Assembly: GCA_030844895.1 (NCBI GenBank)
Contig: CM061233.1
Coordinates: 59,483,468 to 59,547,467, forward strand
Length of the DNA stretch: 64,000 bases
Reading direction: 5' to 3'
Origin: Ambrosia x helenae
Lineage: Eukaryota > Streptophyta > Magnoliopsida > Asterales > Asteraceae
Part shown: positions 45,006-57,177 of the stretch, one piece after another
How positions within the stretch are numbered: position 1 is the stretch's first letter
How the letters are laid out: every line of letters starts with the position of its first letter
Notes under the pieces: model-generated
The model's database searches: none
The model's input: only the letters and a program-made list of their open reading frames with translations
What the model was told of the DNA's origin: nothing
Made by a program: the position numbers and the translations under genes

Positions 45006-46467
45006 TGTGACAACCTGCAACCTTCACTTTTCATAAATGTGCATAATTGGTCACTCAACTATTTCAAAATTTTCATTTTTAACCCTCCTATTTTAATAGG
45101 ACCAAAAGTCACAATTTAATAAAACTTATAATTTTTATAAGTAAAAGTATTGCACGTTTTATACTCACATCTACACCCGAGAACGTATTTTTTAGACCTT
45201 GATACTCAAAACCTTAATTTTCGGTCCTAAAACAACTTAGAAACCGAAGGAAACAAGTCCGGAACTTAAAATTGATTAAATTAGAAAATTGATTTTTTTT
45301 AGTTCTCGCGGTCCGCGAAGACAGTCAAACAGTCAAAGTCCTAGTCAAAGTACGAGTCAGAGTCCCGGTAAAAGTCCTAGTCAAAGTCTTAGTCAAACAG
45401 TCAAAGTCCTAGTCAAATAGTCAATTCATCATAAAACCTTACTTTATGGTGTTGACCAATTTTAATGGCTAATTGAATCCAAAACTAGTATAAAAACCCA
45501 CCTATGACCTATTACACAGGGCACCTCTAAATTGATTGTTTCAATACGATTAAACTTTCCCTCATACCTTTCTTCTATAGTCTATTACTTCTACAATTGA
45601 AGCTTTGATTATAAGCTCTTGTAATTGGTGAATTGGAAGCTTGATATTCTTTCTTTTTCGGTTTTTATTTCTTCAAATTGGACTAGCTACGTTGTTGAGT
45701 CTTTAGGATTCGCCTCACATACATTCACAACGCTTAGAGGATAATTCAGCTTAGCGAATATGAGTATATCTTTCCCATTTTTCATGTTTACACTTTTGGG
45801 GTGACTCATGTATGCTTATTACTTCACTCACTTAATCACGCTTTAGTCTATATTCACAATCGCAATTCTTGTATATGTTTTACTTGTTGATCGCTGATAG
45901 TGTGTACTTATGACCTTAAGCATTAACCCAGTGTGGGCCTAGCATAGCAATAAATAGTACTTGACTATTGTTATGTGTAAACTACTTGTTTTGTCGCATA
46001 CTATATATAATCATACTATTGGGCGACTACTATACATATATATTAGATATCCTATTATTCTTAGATATCATTTCTACTCTAAGGCTTGATTTTAGGTGAC
46101 ATTTGTACATAGCTTGAACACTAAATTGTAGACAGTATAACACGTGAATTGCGAAACTCTTTTCCTACTATATTTATTCAAACAGGGTATGCTCACCAAT
46201 ACATTTTGTATTGACAAAATTATTTTCGTACATGTTTCAGGTTGTTATGAGATCACTGTTAAGCTTTTGGAACTTAGACTTAGACTTGAGATTTACTAAA
46301 TTTTATTTTAGATTATTAGTTCTTAAACGTTGTATTCTTGTAATTTCATTTCAATGTAATAAATTATTTAGTCAATGTATCAATATTTACATTTCTAGTC
46401 CATGAACTATTGAACAATCGTTACCTCGTGACACCTCAATGTTTCTGCCATCGGTTGGGGTGTTACA
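45006..46467 (+). repeat. Left LTR of G1 copy 2
   Basis: It begins TGTGACAACCTG and ends GGGGTGTTACA. It holds a W-box cluster (45323-45425), TATAAAAA at 45489-45496 and the conserved hairpin CAATACA/TGTATTG (46197-46203 with 46207-46213). Confidence 0.88.
45323..45425 (-). promoter_or_regulatory. Cluster of eight W-box motifs (TTGACT) upstream of TATA
   Basis: AGTCAA, the complement of the WRKY-binding W-box core TTGACT, occurs eight times in about 100 bases, ending 64 bases before the TATA box. The same cluster is in the right LTR at 49562-49665. Confidence 0.6.
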
Positions 46468-49242
46468 GATTGGTATCAGAGCCGTGATTATAGGGAATTA
46501 GGTTATTAGTAAATGAACTTATACATGACCTTACTTGTCTTTATTTGTTTATTTGCTCCACTAACCTTTCTCTTTTGTCACCTCTCATTCTACCCTCTAT
46601 TTCTCTCTATTTCTTTCTTTATTTCTTCATCATGGGTTTTTGAGGAGTGATTTTACTTGGAGGACACGTCTACACTTTAGAGCATGCTGGATATTCTTGG
46701 CCTAATTGCCTACTTTTGTTTTTCATGAATTTTTCATCCTTCAAAGTGTTGAACTCTAAGTGAGAGAACAAGTGCAATCTGGAAGGGTGGATGCCTGTAC
46801 AGTGGGTTTTCTGGCATAGGCAAGCATAGCGCATAAATCCAAAAGCGGACTTGTTATGCTTACCTGGGGATTCCTGGAGTGAGTGTCAACTTATAGGCTA
46901 AAGCACGTCTTCGTTAATCTCTAACTGAGTTTAATTCTTTGAACAGTTAAAGTTTTTGTCAGGTCTTATGACTAGATAAGAACACTCTAATGTTTTATTA
47001 TTGATTTCTTGAAATCATAATAATTTGCTCTATGCTTAAAAAAAACTTTTATCTTTTAGTGATATATTATTTCACACAGCCTTAACTTTTTCCAATTACA
47101 TGCTCAAAATCTTAACAAATAAATACCTATACTTCATAACCTCATCACTTTCTGTGTTTTCCTTGTCGTTATTCAAAAAAAAAAAAAAGCCTCTCCCCTG
47201 CATTTTTCTAAAATGTATCTTCAAATATAAAACTTCACACTATCTCAATCTATGGACATCAGATACACCAATCGATATTCGCTTACAAACTAGTCGGAAA
47301 CATTGTTGGTTTTATGTTGAAATATTCTTTTCAACATCATGAGTTAAAGTATTTTTTTAACTCGAAACATTGTTGGTATTTATGTTGAAGTATTCTTTTC
47401 AACATCTTGAGTTAAAGTATTCTTTTTAACTCGAAACATTATTGGTTTTATGTTGAAGTATTCTTTTCAACATCATGAGTTAAAGTATTCTTTTTAACTC
47501 GAAACATTGTTGGTACTTATGTTGAAGTATTCTTTTCAACATCTTGAGTTAAAGTATTCTTTTTAACTCGAAACATTGTTGGTTTTATGTTGAAGTATTC
47601 TTTTCAACATCTTGAGTTAAAGTATTCTTTTTTACTCGAAACATTGTTAGTTTTATGTTGAAGTATTTTTTTCAACATCATGAGTTAAAGTATTCTTTTT
47701 AACTCGAAACATTGTTGGTACTTATGTTGAAGTATTATTTTCAACATCTTGAGTTAAAGTATTCTTTTTAACTCGAAACATTGTTGGTTTTATGTTGAAG
47801 TATTCTTTTCAACATCTTGAGTTAAAGTATTCTTTTTAACTTGAAACATTGTTAGTTTTATGTTGAAGTATTCTTTTCAACATCATGAGTTAAAGTATTC
47901 TTTTTAACTCGAAACATTTTTAGTACTTATGTTGAAGTATTATTTTCAACATCTTGAGTTAAAGTATTCTTTTTAACTCGAAACATTGTTGGTTTTATGT
48001 TGAAGTATTCTTTTCAACATCTTGAGTTAAAGTATTCTTTTTAACTCGAAACATTTTTGGTGCTTATGTTGAAGTATTCTATTCAACATCTCGTGTTGAA
48101 GCATTCTTTTAAACTCGAGAGAGCTATGAAATTCTTTCGATTAGTGTATCTTTTGTCCTATGATCCCAATAGTACTTGGTGGGTTAACATAAAGGCGAAC
48201 ACAAAAGGGGAAGGTCCTAACCATACCATGTACTTACAACCTTGTCATAACACATACCCCCTTATTTCTTAAATATTCCGAGTTAGTGTTATTGAAGGAC
48301 ATAAAACCCTAACGTAAGGTTAATTGGTGATTGCGGCCTGGAATGTAATCATGAATTTACAGGTACATTAAGGTGGTGTGAAATTCTATTTAGGATAACC
48401 GGTTAGATGTTCAGTACACTTTCGAAATACCAAAGGTGTGGTGGGTTAGCTGCGGTACACCCTATATATAAACACTGATGGTGAGTCGAAAGTGAGACTG
48501 GGGATCGAACCAAGCGTTCGGATAGATGATCAGTGCATTTTCGGAAAACTCAAGGTGTGGTGGGTTAGCTGCGGTACACCCTATATATAAACACTGAAGT
48601 TGCGACGGAAGTGAGACTGGGAATCGAACCAAGCGTTAGTCCTAGTCAGTGTAGTAGTAGTTTCAATAAGTACTTTCATAGTCTACAACATAATCGCCCC
48701 AAAAGTATTCCGAACATCATCATTATAAACTTAGTGGTTGTGTTACTATGAACGTTGATCACTCCTTATAATCCTGAACAACATTCTACCTTCAACCTCA
48801 TCTTAAAGCTCATACATAACGTTTCTTTTAGAAAATAGTTTGTTCCGTTACCCTAAGCTCTTTTCATCCTTTAAACTTAACCACACCCACCAAAAACTCA
48901 AATTTTATATACACTTACACTCTCTGTTACTTGGAATCTCGTTGCATGTCCTTAGCAAAGTTCAGTCAGAAACTTTTCTAAAGTATGGGAGACTGCTTTA
49001 TCAGCGCTCTGTCCTCACCAGTTACATACTTTCCCAAACCTTGTAAACTCTCAACTTCCTAGTCTCGGGTCAAATGTCAAAGATTTTAAACCTTTCGCTT
49101 TGAATAACTACTTTAAACTTTGTCAGATTTATGACTGATGTATTCCTTAAAACTTACTTACCCTTTTTTTAAACTCTATTGTTTCATGGAAACTTTCACT
49201 TGAAATTAATTTCGAGATGAAATTTTCTAAAGTAGGGGAGAC
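46468..49242 (+). other. G1 copy 2 internal region
   Basis: It starts with GAT and the PBS TGGTATCAGAGC (46471-46482). It continues noncoding with a hairpin array at 47293-48118, then a tandem duplication of about 120 bases (about 48430-48640) in which each unit has CCTATATATAAACACTGA. A PPT-like AAAGTATGGGAGACTGC lies near 48980 and the true PPT (AAAGTAGGGGAGAC) abuts 49243. The shared blocks with copy 1 show common descent. Confidence 0.75.
47293..48118 (+). repeat. Tandem array of twin hairpins, unit about 68 bp
   Basis: About twelve units each contain two inverted repeats, TGTTGAA/TTCAACA and GAGTTAAA/TTTAACTC. Both enclose almost the same loop, GTATTCTT. Units vary by single bases (for example CATCATG versus CATCTTG). 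It lies 0.8 kb downstream of the PBS. Confidence 0.85.
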
Positions 49243-50706
49243 TGTGACAACCTGCACCCTTCACTTTTCATAAATGTGCATAATTGGTCCCTCAACTATT
49301 TCAAAATTTTCATTTTTAACCCTCCTATTTTAATAGGACCAAAAGTCACAATTTAATAAAACTTATAATTTTTATAAGTAAAAGTATTGCACGTTTTATA
49401 CTCATATCTACACCCGAGAACGTATTTTTCAGACCTTGATACTCAAAACCCTTAATTTTCGATCCTAAAACAACTTAGAAACTGAAGGAAACAAGTCCGG
49501 AACTTAAAATTGATTAAATTAGAAAATTTGATTTTTTTTAGTTCTCACGGTCCGCGAAGACAGTCAAACAGTCAAAGTCCTAGTCAAAGTACGAGTCAAA
49601 GTCCAGGTAAAAGTCCTAGTCAAAGTCTTAGTCAAACAGTCAAAGTCCTAGTCAAATAGTCAATTCATCATAAAACCTTACTTTATGGTGTTAACCAATT
49701 TTAATGGCTAATTGAATCCAAAACTAGTATAAAAACCCACCTATGACCTATTACACAGGGCACCTCTAAATTGATTGTTTCAATACGATTAAACTTTCCC
49801 TCATACCTTTCTTCTATAGTCTATTACTTCTACAATTGAAGCTTTGATTATAAGCTCTTGTAATTGGTGAATTGGAAGCTTGATATTCTTTCTTTTTCGG
49901 TTTTTATTTCTTCAAATTGGACTAGCTACGTTGTTGAGTCTTTGGGATTCGCCTCACATACATTCACAACGCTTAGAGGATAATTCAGCTTAGCGAATGT
50001 GAGTATATCTTTCCCATGTTTCATGTTTACACTTTTGGGGTGACTCATGTACGCTTATTACTTCACTCACTTAATCATGCTTTAGTCTATATTCACAATC
50101 GCAATTCTTGTATGTGTTTTACTTGTTGATCGCTGATAGTGTGTACTTATGACCTTAAGCATTAACCCGGTGTGGGCCTAGCATAGCAATAAATAGTACT
50201 TGACTATTGTTATGTGTAAACTACTTGCTTTGTCGCATACTATATATAATCATATTATTGGGCGACTACTATACATATATATTAGATATCCTATTATTCT
50301 TAGATATCATTTCTACTCTAAGGCTTGATTTTAGGTGACATTTGTACATAGCTTGAACACTAAATTGTAGACAGTATAACACGTGAATTGCGAAACTCTT
50401 TTCCTATTATATTTATTCAAACAGGGTATGCTCACCAATACATTTTGTATTGACAAAATTATTTTCGTACATGTTTCAGGTTGTTATGAGATCATTGTTA
50501 AGCTTTTGGAACTTAGACTTAGACTTGAGATTTACTAAATTTTATTTTAGATTGTTAGTTCTTAAATGTTGTATTCTTGTAATTTCATTTCAATGTAATA
50601 AATTACTTTGTCAATGTATCAATATTTACTTTTCTTGTCCATGAGCTATTGAACAATCGTTACCTCGTGACACCTCGATGTTTCCGCCATCGGTTGGGGT
50701 GTTACA
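49243..50706 (+). repeat. Right LTR of G1 copy 2
   Basis: It matches the left LTR with scattered substitutions, including the W-box cluster (49562-49665), TATAAAAA (49728-49735) and the terminal GGGGTGTTACA. Confidence 0.88.
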
Positions 50707-51248
50707 AATATGTTGCAAGTGATTCATTGCGATTGTGGATCCCGGTCGTTAGTTTTCAATTGAGCTTTCGATCAAAGATTGAGCTTCGATCCTAGGTTGA
50801 GCATTCGATGTGTGTATTTTGAGCACAATTGTGGATGCTCTTTGACGACATGTTCTCTTTTGATCAAAGATTGAGCTTCTAGTTGTTCGGATTTGTTCGG
50901 ACTTCTCTTTAATAATTTGTTGTCTGTTGATAATGATTAGATCCAAACTCGCTTTGGTGATTCTTGGATTTTTTTTGTTCTTGGTTCGAGGTTGTGATGA
51001 TTTTTAGCAAAGTAGTCTAGGCTGTGGTGTAGACCCGGTCTATATGTTGATGGGGCAATCTGGATGGCAACTATCATTTGCAACCGTAAATGCAGCCGTG
51101 CCAGATTAGGCATCATAATCTGACAAAAAATTTGAGCCTCTTGTTATTCGATTTATTTATTTGATGTTTTTGTAACGTTTTTTTTATAGATATATAGATA
51201 GTATGTTTTGTTGAGATATAATATAAGATGTAGTAAAGGTGTGTGATG
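50707..51248. other. Unassigned DNA
   Basis: No gene is seen. GATCAAAGATTGAGCTTC occurs twice (about 50770 and 50860). The last eight bases (GTGTGATG) are the target duplication of the MITE. Confidence 0.35.
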
Positions 51249-51458
51249 CACTGGCGCAGCATAGTAAGGGCGGGGAGGGGCGGCCGACCCCTCAGAATTT
51301 TCGTGCAGAAGTTCCGATTATATAGTATTCGTATAGAAAATTTTGAAAATATAGGGTTTCGACCCCCCGAAACGGGTTTTCGACCCCCCGAAACTAGTGA
51401 CTTCCGACCCCCCGGTGACTTCCGACCCCCCGAACCTTCGGGTCAAGCTTCGCCACTG
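51249..51458. mobile_element. 210-bp hAT-type MITE
   Basis: Terminal inverted repeats CACTGGCGCAGC and GCTTCGCCACTG match at 10 of 12 positions. An exact 8-bp target duplication GTGTGATG flanks it (51241-51248 and 51459-51466), which is diagnostic of the hAT superfamily. Inside are four CGACCCCCCG units in a short tandem arrangement (51360-51435). No coding capacity. Confidence 0.88.
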
Positions 51459-51466
51459 GTGTGATG

Positions 51467-53299
51467 ATATGGAGGGTGGCTAGAGTTTGTTGAGGTTTGT
51501 ATATTGTGAAAAAAAAAAAGCAAATATTTTTAAGAAAGTGTGAAATTTGATTTGACGATTTGTGAAAGTATAGATTTTTTATACATAGTGGATACACTTG
51601 TATGAATGAATGAATGAATTATTTGTATCACGATATATGTGTGGTGTGGTGTGATGTTTGAAAAGGACTATTCCAATTATGGGGTTGGTTGTCATGCATA
51701 AGGGGAGGGTCCCTGCAATATTTGTTTTACTTTTGTGGGGTTGTCGTCCTTTGACCTTGCAGATTTTCAAATCCCTTTGATTGATTCATGTTATGCAATG
51801 ATCGACTTTTTCTTACTTGGTCAAATTCCATCAAATTTGTTACATCACCTCTTCCACTTATACGGTACTCCCGTTTGTCTCTTGTATGAATTAGTTGAAG
51901 CTAACTAAATTATGTTGACTGTCGCGGTGGATGGCCTAGGCGACGTTAGGTGAATGAGCATGGTTGAGTGTCACTTGATCTTTATAATTGTGCTAAGACA
52001 ATACGGGCATGCCATAGGGCGGTCCAAAAAGATTGTCATGAGGGAGATGCATCCAGTAATCTAACTAATGTACACTTATAAGAATTAGGGCTAGATTTCT
52101 TTACTTAAGGTTGGGTTTATATAAAAGTGATTTGCAACACAGTCCAAATGATAACAAAGTCCAAAATGATGAATAGGTTCATCTCACATCTTTTTCCTAT
52201 ATATCCATAAGTTAAAGTTTGCATAGTTTTCATCTCACGAGCTACACTATAAGTAATAAAAAACAGTAAAGTAGTTAAAATGCAGCAAACTCTTAATTCA
52301 TAGTTGAAACTTGAAAGCGAAAAAAAGTCTGGCGAAAACACCAACCGTTTGAATTCAAATTGAAATTAAACCCAAATGCATGTGGATGGATCCGAAAGCT
52401 GGCAAAGGAGAAGTTTGGGACTGGTTCGGGTTTTACATGTCCCCTCTCGAATTCCTAGAAGATGTTGGACAGAAAGCGAAGACACATCCTTGACAACAGC
52501 TTGGCTGAACGTGACCAATGGTTAAATTGCCGACTTGTTTCCATTTAAGAGGCAAGTCTTTAACAATTTTTGTTAGTGTTTGGGTGAAACTAATCGGTTG
52601 GTACACCAAGTAACATCAAGGTGGAGGCCCGTGAGAACTAAGCTTGCAATATTCAACTGAATCTTTCATCTATTGGTGCTACTCGGTGATGATGGAAACG
52701 AGACGGACACTTTATAACGTGACGGTTAAAAAAATCTGAAACCATTACACTTAGTCTAAACCATCAATAGTATTTGTTGAGTCAGTAAAAAGTCTGACAT
52801 AGTAAGAGACTCTAAACTAGTAAATGATGAGCTAGTAATGGTATGTCGATTGGTGTTGGAGGAAGTAGCTTTGGGTGGAGGACATGGTACGTGAGTGCTC
52901 GGGTGAAGATTATGAACATAAATTAAGGGACAAAGGGGTAAAATTCTCATTCATCATAATTTTGAGACTTACAGTGCTAGAGGTTTGCTCCCTGATTTAG
53001 AGGATTTAATCTAGCAAACTAAATACACTCAAATCTAACTAGTTTAACGGTAGCCTCTTAATAAAATCATTAAGATGCTACCAAACAGTCATAAACCTTA
53101 TTATATTTATCATCACTATATGGTTCTGATAGTTGTTTATATAAATTTTTTTTTTATTTTTTTGATTTTCAAAAAAAAAAAGTTGTTTCTATAAATTGGT
53201 ATGCAGTAAATGTTTTGTATCGCAAAGCTAAAAATAGTAAATGCGTTCTGTAACCTGTTATACAAGATTATGTTGGAACTTTTTTTTGAACGGCAAAAA

Positions 53300-53302
<3 letters not shown>
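51467..53302. other. Intergenic DNA
   Basis: About 1.8 kb of ordinary AT-rich sequence without a recognisable gene, LTR or terminal repeat. It is the longest stretch here not assigned to a transposon. Confidence 0.4.

Positions 53303-53352
<50 letters not shown>
53303..53352. repeat. (TA)n microsatellite
   Basis: An uninterrupted run of about 25 TA dinucleotides. Confidence 0.95.
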
Positions 53353-53353
<1 letters not shown>

Positions 53354-53709
53354 CCCCAGCAAGAGACTGGAAAAGATACAAACACCAATCGAACAAAGGA
53401 AGAAACGGACTACAATCCACAGAAGGCAATTATCAAGTCAAAACGTAGTTACTTAGATCACCGACATACCATCATATAATTTTACAATTATTTATGTAGG
53501 GTATATCACATCTTTATGGTATATTTTAATAAATAATGCTGAAAAGGTAATAATTTAAAGTGTTTTAGGAGGATTTCTATTCTGAAAAATGCATATCTAA
53601 GCCTAGACTCGGAAACATAAAAACAAAATGTAGGACCATTACTTCAATTTTAAATATTTTCTTTGTCTCCTGATTTCCGTTTGTCAACACCTTTTTCTTT
53701 CCACTCTTC
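53353..53709. other. AT-rich intergenic DNA
   Basis: Nothing recognisable. The last eight bases (CACTCTTC) are the left target duplication of the next element. Confidence 0.4.
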
Positions 53710-54437
53710 TAGGACTATTCATGAGCCGAGCCGATTTGAGCGGAGCTTTCCTCGTGCTTGGCTCGTTTATAAACCGAACCGAGCGGAGCAGTTCGTTTAT
53801 AATCGAGCCGAAAACCGAACGAGCATTCTTCGAGCGCAATTTTTTCGAGCGAGCGCTGAGCGAGAATCGAGCGGAGAATAATATGGAAGATCATAAAATT
53901 GGGATGTTTCCTTCGATGTTTTCATTGTCGGGAGACAACTAAGGTTGAAATGTCCGATGATAAAACTAATATTGAGATCTCAGTGTCCAAGGATGAGGCT
54001 AGTGAGGTGATGAGCATACGGCAGAGAACAGTTCTTGCATTGTGACATAGGTGTGATATCAAGCGACAATTAACGATGGACGACTAATAACATAAATAAG
54101 TCAAGACTGTCACCTCATGACTTATTGTTTTACTATTAAATCTAGTGTTATTTTTTTTATTGAGTTAAGTGAGCTGGTTATATTTGTTTTCATATATTGA
54201 GTCAAATTCAGTAGAATCTTATATATAAAGCCATAAATTTATCTGTAAATTGTGTGTATATTTATTATTAAATAAATAAAAAATTATTCGAGCCGAACCG
54301 AGCCGAGCGTGTGCTTGGCTCATTTACAAACCGAACCGAGCCGATCGGCTCATATACAACCGAGCGGAAGATCGAGCGAGCATTTTCCGATCGAGCGACG
54401 AGCGATCCACGAGCGTTGAGCGATTTGAACAGCCCTA
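53710..54437. mobile_element. Non-autonomous hAT-like element, copy B
   Basis: Termini are TAGGACTATTCATGAGCC and GATTTGAACAGCCCTA. The 8-bp flanks CACTCTTC (53702-53709) and CATTCTTC (54438-54445) match at 7 of 8 positions, as for a hAT target duplication. Subterminal GAGCGGAGC / CCGAGCCGA motifs are dense at both ends. The middle is homologous to copy A at 30171-30897. No transposase. Confidence 0.75.
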
Positions 54438-54599
54438 CATTCTTCTAAAAAATGATTAATAAAGTTAATTCATATATCCTTAAAACTAACGGTATAATGG
54501 ATTGGTATGTTAGGTTGTGAGTAATGGGGGGTTGGTTTGTTGTGTGTGTGTCTGGTGTGGTGTTTGGTGATGGTTTGTGGAGTAGCCATGTGGCCAGCG

Positions 54600-54735
54600 G
54601 AGGCACGGTATTGATACCAACCGATACCAATCCCGAAAAAAACCGATACTGAAAACACCCTAAACCCAATACCGATACATAATACATACGGTACGGTACG
54701 ATACGGTATCGGTTCGGTATCGGTACGGTATTTTA
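54600..54735. repeat. CGGTATCGGT-type degenerate palindromic minisatellite
   Basis: Variants of ACCGATACC, CGGTACGGTA and CGGTATCGGT repeat on both strands just upstream of G1 copy 3. The motif is self-complementary in part. Origin unknown. Confidence 0.5.
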
Positions 54736-54945
54736 CCCTAAAATCAACTTCGGGACGAAGTTCCCAGAAATATGGGAGACTGTAACAATTCTTATTTTTC
54801 CCCCAAATTTTTAATTAATAAAATTTTCATTCATTTACTCCCACTCACATTTTTAAACATATACTAATTTATTATTTATTATATAAAAAAAATTTATATT
54901 AGTTATATAATTGAATTTGTGTTTAAAAAAAATATTACCTTGGAC

Positions 54946-55002
54946 AAGGGTCGAACCCAAGTCCAAAGGAGTTCAAGTCTTATCACAAACCACTAGACCA
55001 TA
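54946..55002 (-). repeat. tRNA-like (SINE-type) A and B box segment, minus strand
   Basis: On the minus strand TGGTCTAGTGGTTTG (A-box-like) is followed by GGGTTCGACCC (B box) at the usual tRNA spacing. There is no cloverleaf or terminal stem, so it is a SINE-like fragment rather than a tRNA gene. Confidence 0.4.
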
Positions 55003-55638
55003 ATATGTTTGTGGTGAAACTAGAAACAGATTTTATTATATATTGAGTTTTTTTTCATTAGTCAAAATAAAGAAATAAAGAGAAAGTCAACACCCATCTC
55101 AAACCAACACTTTGATTCAATTTTACTCGTTTTAATCCAATCAAAACCCGTAATGCACTCGCCCTAATACCCTCTACCTTCTACATTTAGATAATTGACC
55201 CATTAACGCGTTTTAATGCATTAAATTTGATTGATTGAGTCGATTTATTAGCCTAAATCAAATTTTGAATTCGAATAAATAGTCGATATGATTTCAATTA
55301 AACCTACATACAAACACATACATATGCGACTAAGTGAAACCCTTTATCAAATCCACGATTCAATTGCTAAACCTCTCGATTTTGAAGCTTCTTGGACCGC
55401 AATTTGGTGTACAAGATACACCACCGTTCGGTACACTATAAACTCGAATTCTATATGCTTTAGAGTCAATTTTTAATGGGGATTAAAAGCCCCATATCTG
55501 TTTTGCAATTCTGTATCGATTTGTTGGTTGATTAGATTAATAAAGGTTTAGGGTTCGTAAGATATTAAATGGGGATTTTGGTGGTTTCAGGTTATTGTTT
55601 AAAATGATTTTAAATCCAAGACAAACAATAACCACACG

Positions 55639-55744
55639 CTTAGACCAGTTGGTCTTGGCGTGGCTGTGCACGCGATTGATCACAGGGTCGAGCCCCAGGG
55701 TGGCCGATTCCGTATACAATTTTTTATGCAGTTTTTTTTTTTTT
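55639..55744 (+). repeat. tRNA-like (SINE-type) segment with poly-T tail
   Basis: TAGACCAGTTGGT (A box, 55641-55653) and GGGTCGAGCCCC (B box, 55685-55696) are followed by a poly-T tail near 55730. The layout suits a short tRNA-derived SINE inserted in the LTR. Confidence 0.45.
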
Positions 55745-57177
55745 AGAAAATGGCATTTATAAAATTCATTTAATTATTAAAAATAGCAAACTTAATCTAA
55801 AATTTTTATAAAAATTATCCTAGCTTCAAAAAACTCTAAATTTTATATTTATAATTTTTTTTACGAAAAAATATTTATTTATTATTTTTAATGCATTTAT
55901 TTTGTTTAAATCATAATAAATTCATAAAAATGTCATTTTTAATCATTTTGTTTCCAAAATTTTTGTGTAATTATTTCTAACTATGTAAAACTTTTTGGTA
56001 ATTTTAATTTCTGTAAAAACATTATTTTTACCCGTTTTTACAATTGAACTATATTTAATTGATTAAATTTAATTAAATTCTGCTTTAAATGAAATATTGT
56101 TTTCTACTGTTTCATTATTAATAATAATATTGTTTTTTGCACTTTATATATAATTATTTTCTAATTATTTCATTATTAATAATAATAAATCACTTTAAAA
56201 TACTAAAATATTAAAATTTTGAGTTTAAAAATTCCGAATATTTTTTTTTAAATCTCAGAATAAACTTACTTGAATTTTTATATTTATTTGGTTTATTATT
56301 TATTTCTACTCTTAATTCATATTTATTAAAACCAATTAGGGTTTAATTCAAAAACCCTAGAAACCCCAAATTTAGACTATGAAACCCTAAGTGCCTATCC
56401 CAATAACCTAAGATTTTAAGTCCTCATAAACTTAGACTTTGTGTTTATCGTTTAGGTGATTTCTTTGGGAATCTCACTATTATCAACTCATCATAACTTG
56501 GGTGGTTACTTGCTTAACTAAGAGTGAGTTTACATAGCCCCTTTTTACTATTTTACATTTTTTGGGTGAAACATGTTTAAACATTTTTGATACAATAGCC
56601 ATTACTCATTCTCATTATGTTGAAACTTGTGGATTCATTTTGATTGTAACAAAAAGACACGGTACAATCATTAACATTGATCACGCCGCCTATTTAGATT
56701 ATAGCGTTATATGTCTGACAAACTCATCCCCCACATAAATTCAGGGATGATCGAAAACAGTTACACTTTTACTAACTTGCGAGTTAGTTCTCAGTAGACA
56801 CAAGGTTTGATTGTACAAAAGACGCATTGTTACATGTCGGACTCATACTCTTACATTATACAACTGTGATTGTTGTACAAACTATTGTTATCTATTACAT
56901 TCAAAAACCTATGTATTCTCACCCACTATTTTTAGTTGACCCCCCCATCTGTCCAACTTAACATGTTTCAGGTTTTACTTGCTTTTTGAAGTTGTACAAG
57001 TCTTGGAACACATAGGAGCTTTGGACCTACTTATATTAATCAAGCTTATGTAATCATTATTTGTATGACAATTGTAAATCATTTAATTATATTCAACTTT
57101 CGTTTAGTACCATGAGCTATTGAACAATCATCACTATGTGACATCTCGATGTTTCCGCCATCGGTTGGGGTGTTACA

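Larger units (their letters stand above)
45006..50706 (+). mobile_element. G1 copy 2: non-autonomous Ty3-gypsy element
   Basis: Two LTRs of about 1.46 kb (45006-46467 and 49243-50706) flank 2.8 kb of noncoding DNA with a PBS and a PPT. The flanking pentamers (GAGAC and AATAT) do not match. A PPT-like tract also precedes the left LTR, so the left LTR may be shared with an older element upstream. No coding capacity exists. The internal region carries a striking tandem hairpin array. Confidence 0.85.
54781..57177 (+). repeat. LTR of G1 copy 3
   Basis: It begins TGTAACAATTC and ends GGGGTGTTACA. It is 2.4 kb, longer than copy 2 because of AT-rich expansions and two tRNA-like inserts. It is followed by the PBS TGGTATCAGAGC at 57181-57192. 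Confidence 0.72.

Noticed and set aside
43963..45020. Phe-rich minus-strand ORFs of 70-145 codons
   Set aside because: They are translations of the GGGTTC/GAACCC minisatellite and its A/G-rich spacer. All frames are periodic and no family-like sequence is present.
47293..48118. Regular repeats as a CRISPR array
   Set aside because: The spacers are not unique, the units are tandem copies, and the context is a plant retroelement.
53241..53456. ORF with an Ile-Tyr run
   Set aside because: It is a translation of the (TA)n microsatellite.
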